Of a stretch of DNA of 64,000 nt, positions 35,524 through 47,428 are shown one piece after another. The stretch comes from Zea mays (lineage: Eukaryota > Streptophyta > Magnoliopsida > Poales > Poaceae). Under the pieces are notes generated by a model, which was not told the DNA's origin, made no database searches, and saw only the letters and a program-made list of their open reading frames with translations. The position numbers and the translations under genes are program-made. Every line of letters begins with the position of its first letter. The first letter of the stretch is position 1. The stretch is from assembly GCF_902167145.1 (NCBI RefSeq), contig NC_050102.1:7812850-7876849 (forward strand), given 5' to 3'.

Positions 35524-36853
35524 TGATAGTCGCCTAGAGGGGGGGTGAATAGGGCGAAACTGAAATTTACAAATATAAACACAACTACAAGCCGGGTTAG
35601 CGTTAGAAATAAAAACGAGTCCGCGAGAGGGTGCAAAACAAATCGCAAGCAAATGAAGAGTGTGACACGCGGATTTGTTTTACCGAGGTTCGATTCTCGC
35701 AAACCTACTCCCCGTTGAGGAGGCCACAAAGGCCGGGTCTCTTTCAACCCTTCCCTCTCTCAAACGGTCCCTCGGACCAAGTGAGCTTCTCTTCTCAAAT
35801 TACTTGGGAATCAAACTTCCCGCAAGGACCACCACACAATTGGTGTCTCTTGCCTCAATTACAAGTGACTGTTTGATCACAAGAAAGAATGCCAAAGAAA
35901 ATAAGCGATCCAAGTGCAAGAGCTCAAATGAACACTACAAATCACTCTCTCTAGTCACTAATGCTTTGTGTGGAGTTGGGAGAGGATTTGATCTCTTTTG
36001 GTGTGCTTTTGCAATGAATGCTAGCTCTTGTATAGTGGTTGGAAGCTGGAAAACTTGGATGCAATGAATGGTGGGGTGGTTGGGGTATTTATAGCCCCAA
36101 CCACCAAACATGACCGTTGGTGGAGGCTGTCTATCGTATGGTGCACCGGACAGTCCGGTGCACACCGGACATGTCCGGTGCGTCAGCCACGTCACCAATG
36201 CCGTTGGATTCCGACCGTTAGAGCTTCTGTCTTCTGGGCCCGCCTGGATGTCCGGTGCACACTGGACATGTACTGTTCAATGTCCGGTGTGCCAGCGCGC
36301 GCGTGCCTGACTTCTGCGCGCTTCTGGCGCGCATTAAATGCGCCTGCAGGTGACCGTTGGCGCGAAGTAGCCGTTGCTCTGCTGGTTCACCGGACAGTCC
36401 GGTGTACATCGGACATGTCCAGTGAATTATAGCGGAGCAGCCGCTGCGTTTTCCCGAGGCTGGCGAGTTCCTGAGGCGGCTCGTCCTTGGAGCACCGGAC
36501 ACTGTCCGGTGTACACCGGACAGTCCGGTGAATTATAGCGGAGCGCCTCTGGAAATTCCCGAAGGCGGCAAGTTTGAGTTGGAGTCCTCTGGTGCACCGG
36601 ACATTGTCCGGTGGTGCACCGGACACTGTCCGGTGTACACCGGACAGTCCGGTGCCCCAGACCAGAGGTGCCTTCGGTTGTCCCTTTGCTCCTTTGTTGA
36701 ATCCAATACTTGATCTTTTTATTGGCTAATGTGAACCTTTTACACCTGTATAATCTATACACTAGGGCAAACTAGTTAGTCCAATTATTTGTGTTGGGCA
36801 ATTCAACCACCAAAATCAATTAGAAAAATAGGTGTAAGCCTAATTCCCTTTCA
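35524..36853 (-). repeat. 5' LTR of Sirevirus C (1330 bp)
   Basis: Bounded by TG and CA, with a palindrome cluster at 36139-36655. The target duplication GCTAC follows. Confidence 0.93.
36086..36093 (-). promoter_or_regulatory. TATA box in the 5' LTR of Sirevirus C
   Basis: TATAAATA on the minus strand in a GGGGCTATAAATACCCC context. Confidence 0.65.
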
Positions 36854-36858
36854 GCTAC

Positions 36859-37156
36859 ACCGGACAGTTCAGTGAATTATAGCGGAGCGGCTTCCAGAAT
36901 TCCCGAAGGTGGCAAGTTCGGAGTTGGGTTCCCTGGTGCACCGGACACTGTCCGGTGCGCCAGACCAGGGCACACTTCGGTATTCTTTTGCTCTTTTTAT
37001 TTGAACCCTTTCTTGGTCTTTTTTATTGGTTTGTTGTGAACCTTTGGCACCTGTAAAACTTATAATCTAGAGCAAACTAGTTAGTCCAATTATTTGTGTT
37101 GGGCAATTCAACCACCAAAATCAATTAGGAAAATGTGTAAGTCTATTTCCCTTTCA
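36859..37156 (-). repeat. 5' LTR of Sirevirus A, remaining part
   Basis: It continues the LTR broken at 22920 (ACCGGACAG onward) and ends CTTTCA before the CTAAC target duplication at 37157-37161. Confidence 0.92.
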
Positions 37157-37172
37157 CTAACGGCGGCGCGGG

Positions 37173-39787
37173 TGTCACACCCGGTTTTAGAAGGCAAACC
37201 GAATGCGAACCATGTATGTGCCAGGATCAGTTATTCACGTACACAGCAGTTACATAACATGGACATCATCACACAGTGCTCAAAATAGTATTAAAAGGGA
37301 ATAATAGTAGATTACATCATACGTCTGAGACGTCCATATAGTTCTTACAATAAATCAAAGTGCGGAAAAGAAACGTAGATAACTGCGGCCTTCACAGGCA
37401 GCCGACTGGGGGTTGCCGCTAACCCACACCTAGAACTCGTCGTAGTCTTGGAACTCCTGGAAGTCTCCTTCCACAGCTTCATCTTCGCCTGAGCAGTGGT
37501 TGCAATGCTGACAACCTGGGGATGGGGCGGTTTGGTGTGTAGAGCAAGGGTGAGTACACATCAACATACTCAGCAAGCATCCTGTTTGGCTGTAGTGGAC
37601 TAGCTTTATGTGGGGATAAGTCAAGCAGTTTGCTTTTAGTTGGTCAGATTATTATTTACTAATAGAAAGCCAAGTTTTAGCATTAACCCAAGTTATTAGC
37701 CCGATGTACCCTTTCCAAACGGAAAGAATACCACTTACCAGCACCATAGTCATAACCAAAACCATCGATCTCATAGCCACCTGTACCACAATGTCTCTGA
37801 TCAAGTACCACTAATCACTGGAGCTCCCTTGGCCGCTCATAACCGCGAGCACGGCTGATATATCAGTTTCATAACACTCTGCAGAGGTTGTGCACTTTAC
37901 CCATAAGCCGTGATTCCCTCTTGCCTCGGGCCGATCAAACCCTTAAACACTACCAAGGTGAATAGGCAGGGTCTCACTACGTAGCCTTTACAAAGATTCC
38001 TCGGGGCTGTAGCCGCCCGTTAGGTTTCCTAAATGTACCGCACTCCTCCCCAAGGGACGAATCAACCTTGGCAGAGCGAGCCGCATACACCGAGCCCCAT
38101 TGACGGCACGACGGCGAAGCGAACTACACCCCGAATCCTCTAATTATTCAGCTAAGGGCACCCCATTCCACCCTCATGGTTGCACTGTTTTCCCGGGCGG
38201 TCATCCATAGAACAGATCCTTACGGAGAGGCACTCGAGAAACCGCTCGAGCCCCCTTGAAGACCACAAGTACAACATCATAATAAGAGAAGGGAAAACAG
38301 CGTATCATAGATAATCTCATCATGTTCATTGATTAGAGTTGAGCAATAGCATAAAGCTAAACAATAATAATCCAACCCAAATAGGTAAACAAGGACATGG
38401 ATAACAAAAAGCTAGTCAATCCTTAGGCATAAGTGTGTAAAGCGGGAGGTGAATTAAAGAATGAATAGGACAGAGATAGGTCAAGGGACACTTGCCTCCA
38501 CCAACCGACTGCTGCTCAGGGGCTTCTCCTGCGAGTTCCTCGGGCTCTTCGACCGGATCGTTCTCTATGCGATTGCAAGCATACATACATTCATCCATTC
38601 AAATTGGGAAACAAACAGTACATCATACAAGGGAACAAATAAAGTGAATATGCATCAAGTATGACATTCGATATCGCATTCATTATGGTTAGAAGGAAAC
38701 GGGAAAGGTCTCGCGAGGGGGGGGTTAAAGCTTATGCACTAATGATTAGTTACAATTGGTTCTAACAAAAGAATTCAGTTATATGCACTAATGGAAACCT
38801 AGTCATTTTTAGTTGATCAACATTGAACTGGATAAACAATTGATTATATGAATTAACTAGCGAAACGGAATTCTAAATTAAGTTTCCTATTTCAATAACA
38901 TGAACAATGATTAACTTGCCTAAAATAAAATAAATAACAATAATAAAAGAACATAAAATAAAATAAATAAAAAAAGGGGGGGGGGGGGGGCGGCGGCTAG
39001 GGCAGGGCGCGGGCGCGGGGCGGCCGAACCGGGGCGGCTGGGCGCGCAGGGGCGGCCGAACCGGCGCGGGGCAGGGGGCGGCCGAGGCGGCCGAGCCGGC
39101 CAGGGGCGGGGCAGGGGGCGGCCGAGGCGGCCGAGCCGGCCAGGGGCGGGGCAGGGCGCGCCGGGGCAGCGGCGGCCGAGCCGGCCATGGGCGGCCGAGC
39201 TGGGCGGCGGTTGGGCCGGGGAGGGGGAGAGGAGGGGAGAGGGAAGGGAGGAGAGGGGGAGGGCTCACCGGGGACGGGGACGGGGCGGCCGAGCTGCAGG
39301 GGGCGGCCGAACCGGCGACGAGCAGGGGCGGCGGCTAGAGAGAAAATGGGAGGAAGGGGAGGGAGAGAGAGGGGTTTTGGGAAAAAAAAGGGGCGGCATG
39401 GGCCAGCTGGGCCCAAAGGGGCACGCGGGGGGGGGGGGGGGGGGGGGGGGGGGCGGCCCACGGCGCGGGAGAGAGAAAGAGGAGGAGAGAGAGAAAGAAA
39501 AAGAAAAAGAAAGAAAAGGTTTTCTTCTCCTTTTCGAAATCCGATCTTCCTAAATGAATGCACTTACATTTTTAAGCAATCGAAAGAATGCATGGTTCGG
39601 CATGGTGCATCAAACAACATAAAGTAATTTAGGGTTTTTCTTTACACGGGAATTCCAAGCCGAACTCCGTTATAACTTTAGAAAAGATCAAGGTTTAGCG
39701 AGGGAATGAGAAAAAGAAAAGGGTAACGCCTGAATTTGGTGAAAGAAAAGAAGAAAAAAATTCTACCCCCAAATTCAGGGCGTTACA
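37173..39787. mobile_element. Solo LTR F of the gypsy G family (2615 bp)
   Basis: Starts TGTCACACCCGG and ends GGGCGTTACA, with duplication GCGGG (37168-37172, 39788-39792). Its first kilobase aligns with the G LTR from 49035 (for example AACCGAATGCGAACCATGTA in both). No coding region is present, so it is a solo LTR. It is shorter than the 3.65-kb G LTR. The interior 38970-39530 is an extreme G-rich tract with GGCGGCC-type repeats. Confidence 0.85.
39427..39453 (+). repeat. Poly-G tract (27 G)
   Basis: An uninterrupted run of 27 guanines inside solo LTR F. A second run (about 14 G) lies at 38977-38990. Length is likely variable and sequencing-sensitive. Confidence 0.9.
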
Positions 39788-40473
39788 GCGGGGCAACTCC
39801 GGCGAGCAATTGCACCCTAAGCCAGTGCGATACACAGGGAAATAGGGGCGCGGAGAGGTTGCCGGAGAACGCGCGGACGTGGGCGCATCCACGGCGGGGA
39901 GATCGTGGGCGAGAGTTTAGGGACGCGCTGACAAGTGGGGTCGGCGGGGCAGAGAGAGGGAGAGTGGGCGTGCGAGAGAGCAACGACGCCGACAGACCGG
40001 TCCCACGGAGCAACGAGAGAGCGAGGGAGAGAGGACGCTTGGGTTTGCGCCGACAGGCGGGGTCGGCCTGTCAGGCACAGGGACACGCGGGCGCGCGCGG
40101 GGGCTGGGCTTAATGGGCTGCCTTGGGCCGAATTGACTTTTCCTATTTTCCTAGAATTTCTATTGCCTTTTCTATTTATTTTCTCTAGGGTTTTCAATTC
40201 AAATTCAAATCAAGTTTCAAATTCAAACCAAACCAAATATGTGCAACATTTCAAAGAATAATTAGGCTCAATATGATGTAACATTCCATGACTCATATGT
40301 TTTGGGCAAAATAAAATAAATAATCCCTCACTAATACAACTAACTCTAATTAAAAGAGAGTGAGAGAGAAAACTAGAGAGAGAGGGAAACTAGAGTGAGA
40401 TAGAGAAGAGTAACACATGAATTTGGGTGATCATAAGAAATAAATTTTATACCCCCAAATTTTGGGTGTTACA

Positions 40474-41226
40474 ACCAGGTAGGGGGCGGTGCACTTAACC
40501 TAGCCCTTGTTGATGACATCCCACTCATCTGCCGACAAGCTCGGCCACAGGCGATTTGTCATTTGGTGAAAGAGGAAAAAGCGATGCCTCAAGATGCTCG
40601 TCGTCGATCTCCGGCGGTGGCTCAACAGGCGTGCCAATGCCATCAGGCAAAAGGCGGGGGAAACCTCAAGCATGATGCTTGACGTTACCGTCGTCGGCCC
40701 TCCTCTCGGCTCCATGGGTCGTAGGCGTCGACCCCCGGCAGAGCACAATGGTATTCGAGGTGGTCACTGCCATTCGACAGCCAGACACAAGTGAGGCTGC
40801 CACCGATGATCGATCGCTATGCTCCATAGTAGATGGAGTTGTCTCCCCCGCCCGTGGGGATGACTTTTTCTACCTACCAATGGGTTTCAGCAAGCCATAA
40901 TAACAAAGGATATGCATTTGTTAACATGACCTCCATGGAATCCATTGGTAGGTCCCCATGGGCTAGGAGCAAGGCTAGCGTAGTCCGCTGCGCTGGCCTA
41001 TGTCCTGGTCCTATGGCGCATGCGGTGACCGTCGTCGGCCACCGCACAAGCTCATGGCATGCTCAGTCTCCACTATTGCTAGGAGGGAGTTAAGTCCCAA
41101 CTCCTTCGGTGTGCTGGTGGAGCCTAGTAAGCAAGCCAATAATGGGTTGCGCCTTCAACATCCTCATCATGCATAAGGTGACTAGCCGGTCGTGGAGGGC
41201 CCATGGGAGCTCCCCACTTGCACCGG
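40474..41226 (+). pseudogene. Mei2-like RNA-binding protein fragment, copy 1
   Basis: The plus strand around 40850-41010 reads DDFFYLPMGFSKP, then after two stops KGYAFVNMTSMES, then WARSKASVVRCAGL. This matches the order of the C-terminal RRM (RRM_2) of plant Mei2-like and terminal-ear1 proteins: DFFY-P-DF, NKGYAFVNMT, and W--SRKV--V-YA--QG. Stops and frameshifts show it is a relic. The left edge abuts an LTR end, and the right edge is a microhomology junction (CACCGG, 41221-41226) with the LTR of G. A diverged second copy is at 52688-53440. Confidence 0.6.
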
Positions 41227-42273
41227 CGAGCAATTGCGCGCTAAGCCAGTGCGGTACATAGGGAAATAAGGGCGTGGGGAGGTTGCTCACCTTGCGGCGG
41301 AACGCTGGAGGCATGGGGCAACGGCGGAGGCACAGGGACGCAACGGGGCGATGGTGGCAGAGCTCCGGCTGCGCAAGAACCACTCTGGTGAGCGCGGGCC
41401 GGCTGAACCAGGGAGGGAAGGGGCACACCGAAGGGTGTCCCGAGAAGCTGACGGCAAGACGAAGCTCACCGTGGCACTGGACGGGGCACAGGCGCAACGA
41501 CGGCCACGGAAGAGGCGATGGACGTCGGCGGGCGATGGCGGAGGTTCTCGGTTCACGTGGGCAGGGCGAGAGAGAGAGCTGGGCAGAGGGCTCAAATGGA
41601 AGAGGGGAGGTGGGCGAGCAGGGCGCAGGGTTCAAAAGGGGAGCGGGGGCTCGGTCGTGGCCGAAGAACGCGCGGACGTGGGCGCATCCACGACGGGGAG
41701 ATCGTGGGCGAGAGTTTAGGGACGCACTGACAAGTGGGGTCAGCGGGGCAGAGAGAGGGAGAGTGGGCGCGCGAGAGAGCAACGGCGCCGACAGACCGGT
41801 CCCACGGAGTAGCGAGAGAGCGAGGGAGAGAGGACGTTCGGGTTTGTGCCGACAGGCGGGGTCAGCCTGTCAGGCACAGGGACGCGCGGGCGCGCGCGGG
41901 GGTTGGGCTTAATGGGCTGCCTTGGGCCGAATTGGCGTTTCCTATTTTCCTGGAATTTCTATTGCCTTTTCCATTTATTTTCTCTAGGGTTTTCAATTCA
42001 AATTCAAATCAAGTTCCAAATTCAAACCAAATCAAATATGTGCAACATTTCAAAGAATAATTAGGCTCAATATGATGCAACATTCTATGACTCATATGTT
42101 TTGGGAAAAATAAAATAAATAATCCCTCACTAATACAACTAACTCTAATTAAAAGAGAGAGAGAGAGAGAAAACTAGAGAGAGATGGAAACTAGAGTGAG
42201 ATAGAGAAGAGTAACACATGAATTTGGGTGATCATAAGAAAAAAATTTATACCCCCAAATTCAGGGTGTTACA
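41223..42273 (-). repeat. 3' LTR of gypsy G, truncated
   Basis: Collinear with 51661-52687 and ends GTGTTACA next to the polypurine tract. The missing part is replaced by the Mei2-like fragment, joined at a shared CCGG. Confidence 0.88.
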
Positions 42274-42290
42274 GACCTATCCCCCTTAAA
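42274..42290 (-). other. Polypurine tract of gypsy G
   Basis: On the minus strand TTTTAAGGGGGATAGGTC directly precedes the TGTAACACCC start of the 3' LTR. Confidence 0.8.
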
Positions 42291-42357
42291 AGAATCTCGC
42301 CCTCAAGATTCAGGGCTAGCTAGCAAAGAGTTCAGGGTACTTGGCACTCAGATCATC

Positions 42358-45300
42358 TTATCTTTCCCATGTTGCTTCTTCTTCTGAGTGATGGCCCCAT
42401 TTGACTTTGCACATTCTGATGGTGTTCCTCCGGGTGACTCGACCGGCTGTCTCCAGAATTTGCGTTGGCTTCTCAACATATGTCAGATCCTCTTGAACTT
42501 CAAGGTCTTCCATTGGCAACTGCTCTTCTGGTACTCGCAAGCATTTCTTCAACTGAGACACGTGAAACACATCATGCACTGCGGACAGGTTCTCTGGTAA
42601 GATGAGTTGATAAGCCACTTCTCCACGTCTGGCTTGAATCTGATACGGGCCGATGTAGCAAGGTGCTAACTTGCCTTTGACCCAAACCTCTTGGTTCCTC
42701 TGATGGGCGACACTTTCAAGTAGACATAGTCTCCCACTTCAAAACTGAGTTCTCTTCTTCTGGTGTCAGCATAGCTTTGCTGCCTGGACTGCACTGCCTT
42801 TAGATTTTCCCGGATCATCCTGATATTCTCTTCGGCTTCAAGCAAAATCTCTGGACCGAATACCTGCCTTTCGCCGGGTTGGTCCCAATGCAATGGAGTT
42901 CTGCAATTTCTCCCATAAAGTGCTTCGAATGGTGACATCTTCAGGCTGGCTTGATAGCTGTTGTTGTAGGAGAATTCTGCATACGGTAGCCTCTTGTCCC
43001 AACCTAACTGGTCTTGCAAAGCACAAGCTCTCAACATATCCTCAAGAATATGGTTGGTTCTCTCAGTCTGACCATCTGTCTGCGGGTGATAAACTGAACT
43101 GAATTTCAAGTGCGTACCCAAAGCTTCATGTAGCTGCTGCCAAAAGTGAGAAGTAAATTGGGTGCCTCTATCCGATATTATCTTCTTTGGAATACCATGC
43201 AAGCACACAATCCGAGACATGTATAACTCTGCCAACACTACATTGTTATAGGTGGTCTTGACTGGTATGAAATGGGTCGTCTTTGTCAAACGGTCCACTA
43301 CTACCCAGATGGAGTCATAACCAGCTCGAGTGCGGGGCAGACCAACTATAAAGTCCATCCCAATCTCATCCCATTTCCACTATGGAATCTGCAACGGCTG
43401 CAATAAACCTGCGGGTCTATGATGTTCTGCCTTGATCCTCTGGCAACTGTCGCATCTAGCCGCATACTCTGCTATCTCTCTTTTCATACCATACCACCAG
43501 AACATCCTCTTCAAGTCTTGGTACATTTTCTCACTACCCGTGTGTATAGAATACGCTGTCTCATGAGCTTCCTTGAGAATTAGTTCTTAGATCGATGTGA
43601 TGCCGGGAACGCACAGCCTATCCTTGAACCATACCACTCCTTCGACATCTACACGGAAATCTGGACCTTTCCCATCGATGATCAGCTGCCGGATCTCGTT
43701 GATCTTCTCATCATCCTTCTGACCTTTTCTGATGTCTTGCTCCAGAGTGGGCTCTAGCTCAATTGTCACTCCATGGGTGTTGTTCAGAAATCCGAGACTC
43801 AACCTGTCGAATTCCTTTGCTAGCTCAAACGACATCGGGTGAGCGGCCAACATATGGACTTTACTCTTCCTGCTAAGAGCATCTGCAACCACACTTGCTT
43901 TGCCTGGGTGGTAATGAATCTCTAGCTCATAGTATTTGATCAATTCCAGCCATCTTCGCTGCCTCATGTTTAACTCTGACTGAGTGAATATGTACTTGAG
44001 GCTCTTGTGGTCCGTGTAGATATCACACTTCTGCCCATAAAGATAATGTCTCTAGGTCTTCAATGCATGAACCACTGCTGCTAGCTCCAAATCATGAGTA
44101 GGATAGTTCTTCTCATGAATCTTCAACTGTTGGGACGAGTATGCCACTACTCTCCCTTCCTGCATCAACACACATCCCAGTCCGGTGTACGAAGCATCGC
44201 AATATACTGAGAATGGCTTGTGAACATCTAGCAGAACCAACACTGGCGCTGTTGTCAACTTCTGTTGCAACATTTCAAATGATTATTGGCACGCTGGGGT
44301 CCACTTGAACTCAACCTTCTTTGCTAGCAAGGCTATCATTGGTCTGGCAATCTTGGAGAAACCTTCAATGAAACGTCGATAATAACCGGCCATTCCAATG
44401 AAACTCTTAATTCCTCGGACATCTTTTGGTGCTTTCTAGTCCAGAATCGCTGCTACCTTCTTTGGATCCACATCTAGTCCATCTCGGTTTATAATATGAC
44501 CCAAAAATAGAACTTCGCTGATCCAAAACTCACATTTGCTAAGCTTGGCATACAACTGGCAATCTCGTAGCCTTTGAAGTACTTTCCTCAAATGTTCCTC
44601 ATGCTCTTGCTCATTCTGGGAATATATAAGGATATCATCTATGAACACAACTACGAATTTGTCGAGGTAGTCCATGAACACACTGTTCATCGGATACATG
44701 AAGTACGCTGGCGCATTCGTCAATTCGAATGACATAACCATGAACTCATATAGTCCATACTTGGTGATGAATGCTGTCTTTGGTATGTCTGAGGGTCGGA
44801 TTCTCAGCTGATGGTAACCTGACCTTAGATCTATCTTTGAGAACACACTGGCTCCTCTCAACTGATCAAATAAGTCTTCAATTCTGGGCAGGGGGTACTT
44901 GTTCTTGACAGTAACTTCATTCAAAGATCTGTAATCGATGCACATCCTCTTCGTGCCATCCTTCTCCACAAACAACACTGGGGCTGCCTAAGGTGAGGTA
45001 CTTGGTTTGATGTAACCTTTCTCTAACAACTCATCAATCTGCTTCTTGAGTTCCACCAACTTCGGTCCGGACACTCGATAAGCTCTCTTGGAAATAGGGG
45101 CAGTGTCTGGGATAAGCTCTATGGCAAATTCAACTTTCCTTTCAGGTGGCATGCCTGGTAACTCTTTAGGGAATACATTGGGGAATTCTGACACAATCCT
45201 AATTGTTTCAATCGGATTGGACTCCTTGTCATCTACTGATAAATGGTGACAGGCTCCTTCTTCTAGTTCAGGTAAGTATAGCTTGGTTACTACCTCCTTT

Positions 45301-45407
45301 TCGGATGGGGACACCAACTTAACTGTTCTCTTGTCACAACTGACAGTGGCTTGGTTTTTGTGTAGCCAATTCATCCCTAGGATGACATCTAACCCTTGAG
45401 TTCCCAT
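42358..45407 (-). pseudogene. Gypsy G pol: RT, RNase H, integrase and chromodomain
   Basis: 45407-44988 holds the protease C-terminal part (GLDVILGMNWL) and the RT lead-in (PPERKVEFAIELIPDTAPIS). 44978-44436 is RT with [21 protein letters not shown] and the catalytic FIDDILIYS. 44273-43587 is RNase H ([30 protein letters not shown]). 43358-42666 is the integrase core (MDFIVGLP, SDRGTQFTS, HPQTDGQTERTNH). 42618-42358 has the HDVFHVSQLKKC motif and a chromodomain-like end (CKVKWGHHSEEEATWE). The family is normally one long gag-pol. Here stops near 44980, 44275 and 43585 and frameshifts near 42650 split it. RT-RNase H-integrase order and the chromodomain place it among chromoviruses. Confidence 0.93.
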
Positions 45408-45541
45408 TACTACTAGGCTAGCGGGGAAGGTTATCCCCCTTATTTCAATCCTTAGATTCGGACAAATCCTATCGGACTAAACTTTTCCCCCAACTAAATT
45501 TACTCTCAAAGGTGGGATCATTGGTTTTATGGGGATGTTAT

Positions 45542-46077
45542 TAGGGCTGGGCAAAAAACCCGTAACCCGAAACCCGAACCCGAAATACCCGAACCTGAAC
45601 CTGAACTACCCGAAACCCGAATTTTGTTCGGGAATTTCGGGTAGCAACTTTCAAAACCCGAATTTATTTTGGGTAATTCGGGTATCACAATCGGGTACCC
45701 GAAATACCCGAATTACCCGAACTTTCATGTGTCATGTACTCATGCCATGCTTAATTATTAATTTGTACATCTATAATTATGTGTAAGTGTGCATAACTTG
45801 TGAATGTAGATTGCTTGTGTTTTATATGTCCATATATATCATTATTCAAACTATATTTTTATACTAATTTAATAGACTGTATGTGTTTTTATGAAGCCGA
45901 CACAATAGTTCGGGTAGTTCGGGAATACCCGAACCCGAACCCGAAATTTCGGGTACCCGAAATTTCGGGTATTGCAAAACCCGTTGTAGTTTCGGGTATC
46001 GATTCTCAAAACCCAAAATTTTAAAAACCCGAATTACCCGACCCGAAATTTTCGGGTAACCCGAACGCCCACCCCTA
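45542..46077. mobile_element. hAT-type non-autonomous DNA transposon (536 bp)
   Basis: The terminal inverted repeats are TAGGGCTGGGC (45542-45552) and TAGGGGTGGGC on the other strand (46067-46077). The 8-bp flanks GATGTTAT (45534-45541) and GATATTAT (46078-46085) differ at one base, as expected for an old hAT target duplication. The interior is rich in CCCGAA/TTCGGG words arranged as subterminal repeats and codes for no transposase. It splits the protease region of gypsy G directly after LFDTGATHSF. Confidence 0.88.
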
Positions 46078-46085
46078 GATATTAT

Positions 46086-47428
46086 GTGATTCTACCCAAG
46101 ATGCAGAAACAAAAGAATGTGTGGCACCAGTATCAAATAATACTTTTGCTGGGTAGGATTCGACTGGAAACATTCCTACTGCCACATCCTGAGCATCCTG
46201 GATTGCTTCGGCTTCCAGGTGGTTCACCTTTCCACGGTTGTAGGCCTGACCACGGACTCCTGGTGCTTGCTGTGGTGCTCCTTGTCTTGCTGGGGCATTG
46301 ATTGTTGGCGGTTGCTGGGATGCTTTCTTTGGACAATTCTTCGCCCAGTGATTCTGTTCTCCACAGTAGAAGCATGCACGACCTCCTACTTGTGCTGGGG
46401 CTGCTTGGCCATTCTGGTTGGTTGCAGGGGCAGGAAGACAAGTTGCCTGGTTGTTCTGACGCTGGTACTGATTTCCTCCCGGCTGAGTGTTCTGACGGTA
46501 CTACTGCTGCTGCTGAGGAAACTGCCTCTGGTACTGCTGCGGCTGGTTCTGACGCTGATGCTGGTGCTGGTGACCTTGCTTGAATTGCTGAGATGGGTTG
46601 CCTGAGTAGCGAGGACGGCTGCTACTCCCAACCTGAGGTCCATCAATCTTGCGTTTCCTGTCCTCCATCTCTCGACGCTTCCTTTCAGTCATGATTGCTC
46701 TGTCGATCAAATGCTGGAAGGTGGGGAAAGTGTGGTTCATCAACTGATAATGGAGGGGATCAACCAATCCTCTCAAAAAGTGGTACTGTCTCTTGGCATC
46801 CGTGTTGACATCCTCTGGGGCATAACGCGACAGCTGTAGAAACTTGTCCCTGGACTCACTGACGGACAGGGGACCTTGCTTCAGGGCGAGAAACTCCTCC
46901 TTCCTCACTATCATTAGTCCCTCGGGCACATGGTAGCGACGAAAGTTATCCCTGAACTCCTCCCAAGTGATGGCTTCAGGGTTGGCATGGGTGGCGAGGT
47001 AGGACTCCCACCAAGACTGTGCTGCTCCCTCAGCTGTCAGGGACCATACAACACCTTCTCACGGTTGTTGCACTGGGCAGTGTGCAACTCACGTTCCACG
47101 GTACGCAGCCAATCTTCTGCGTCCATGGGATCAACAGAGTGGGCAAAGGCAGGGGATGACCCCTCATGAACTCTGCCCGCTTGTCTCTGGGCACTCGTGG
47201 CATCTGAACTTGCACTAGAGGCTGAGGTGGTGGTGGCTGCTGCTGAACTTGCTGCATCGCTGCTAATGTCTGACCAATTGCCCGAACTACCTGAGTCTGC
47301 ATCAAGAACATCTGCTCAATGGTCATCGGGGGTGGCGGTGGCAAATGCTGCTGTGGGGCTGCCTCCTCTTGGGGTGCCTGCTGCTCTGGCTGAGCACGCC
47401 TCGCACCTCTGCGCCTGTTCTCAGACAT
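46086..47428 (-). pseudogene. Gypsy G gag and protease start
   Basis: 47428-47030 starts MSENRRRGARRAQ with a Gln/Pro-rich region. 46929-46501 is the capsid-like retrotransposon gag domain (ALKQGPLSVSESRDKFLQLSRYAP, FLRGLVDP). The zinc knuckle ACFYCGEQNHWAKNC lies near 46330-46385. The aspartic protease active site LFDTGATHSF is at about 46105-46140. Frameshifts between 47030 and 46929 and near 46500 break the frame, and the hAT element follows directly. Confidence 0.88.

Larger units (their letters stand above)
22921..36853 (-). mobile_element. Sirevirus C (Ty1/copia, nearly intact), inserted in the 5' LTR of A
   Basis: Ends TGATAG...CTTTCA with duplication GCTAC (22916-22920, 36854-36858). 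LTRs are 22921-24241 and 35524-36853 and differ at roughly 15-20 positions plus an 11-bp indel by eye count. The primer-binding site is at 35510-35521. Gag (33019-35478) and pol (29504-32767) are in the normal gag-protease-integrase-RT-RNase H order. A 4.4-kb solo LTR (D) interrupts its 3' untranslated region. Confidence 0.95.
5300..37156 (-). mobile_element. Sirevirus A (Ty1/copia, Opie/Ji-type), host of nested insertions
   Basis: Outer ends TGAAAG...CTTTCA are flanked by the 5-bp duplication CTAAC (5295-5299 and 37157-37161). Transcription is on the minus strand. The 3' LTR is 5300-6545. Pol remnants lie at 7362-8704 and 17461-19330, and gag remnants at 19345-21989. The primer-binding site is at 22021-22032. 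The 5' LTR is 22035-22920 plus 36859-37156. Element B (8706-17455) sits in the reverse transcriptase and element C (22921-36853) in the 5' LTR. Gag and pol are broken by several frameshifts and stops, so A is dead. Confidence 0.93.
4735..40473 (-). mobile_element. Truncated Ty3/gypsy LTR, split by two insertions
   Basis: The pieces 4735-5299, 37162-37172 and 39793-40473 join into one segment. It is collinear with the distal part of the element G LTR at 51078-52687, starting at the shared word GGGCTATTATAAAG and ending at GTGTTACA. Sirevirus A (TSD CTAAC) and solo LTR F (TSD GCGGG) interrupt it. The first ~2 kb of the LTR is missing at the left edge, where it abuts the 3' flank of phytocyanin gene 1. 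A further ~350 bp present in G is deleted near 39865. This is the oldest layer of the nest. Confidence 0.8.

Noticed and set aside
38997..39563. Proline-rich frames resembling extensin
   Set aside because: Produced by the G/C-skewed repeat of solo LTR F; not a gene.
39736..42060. Several 100-210 codon frames with Arg/Gly-rich sequence repeated at 41274-42060 and 51759-52489
   Set aside because: They recur because they sit in copies of the same gypsy LTR. The frames are not conserved between copies.
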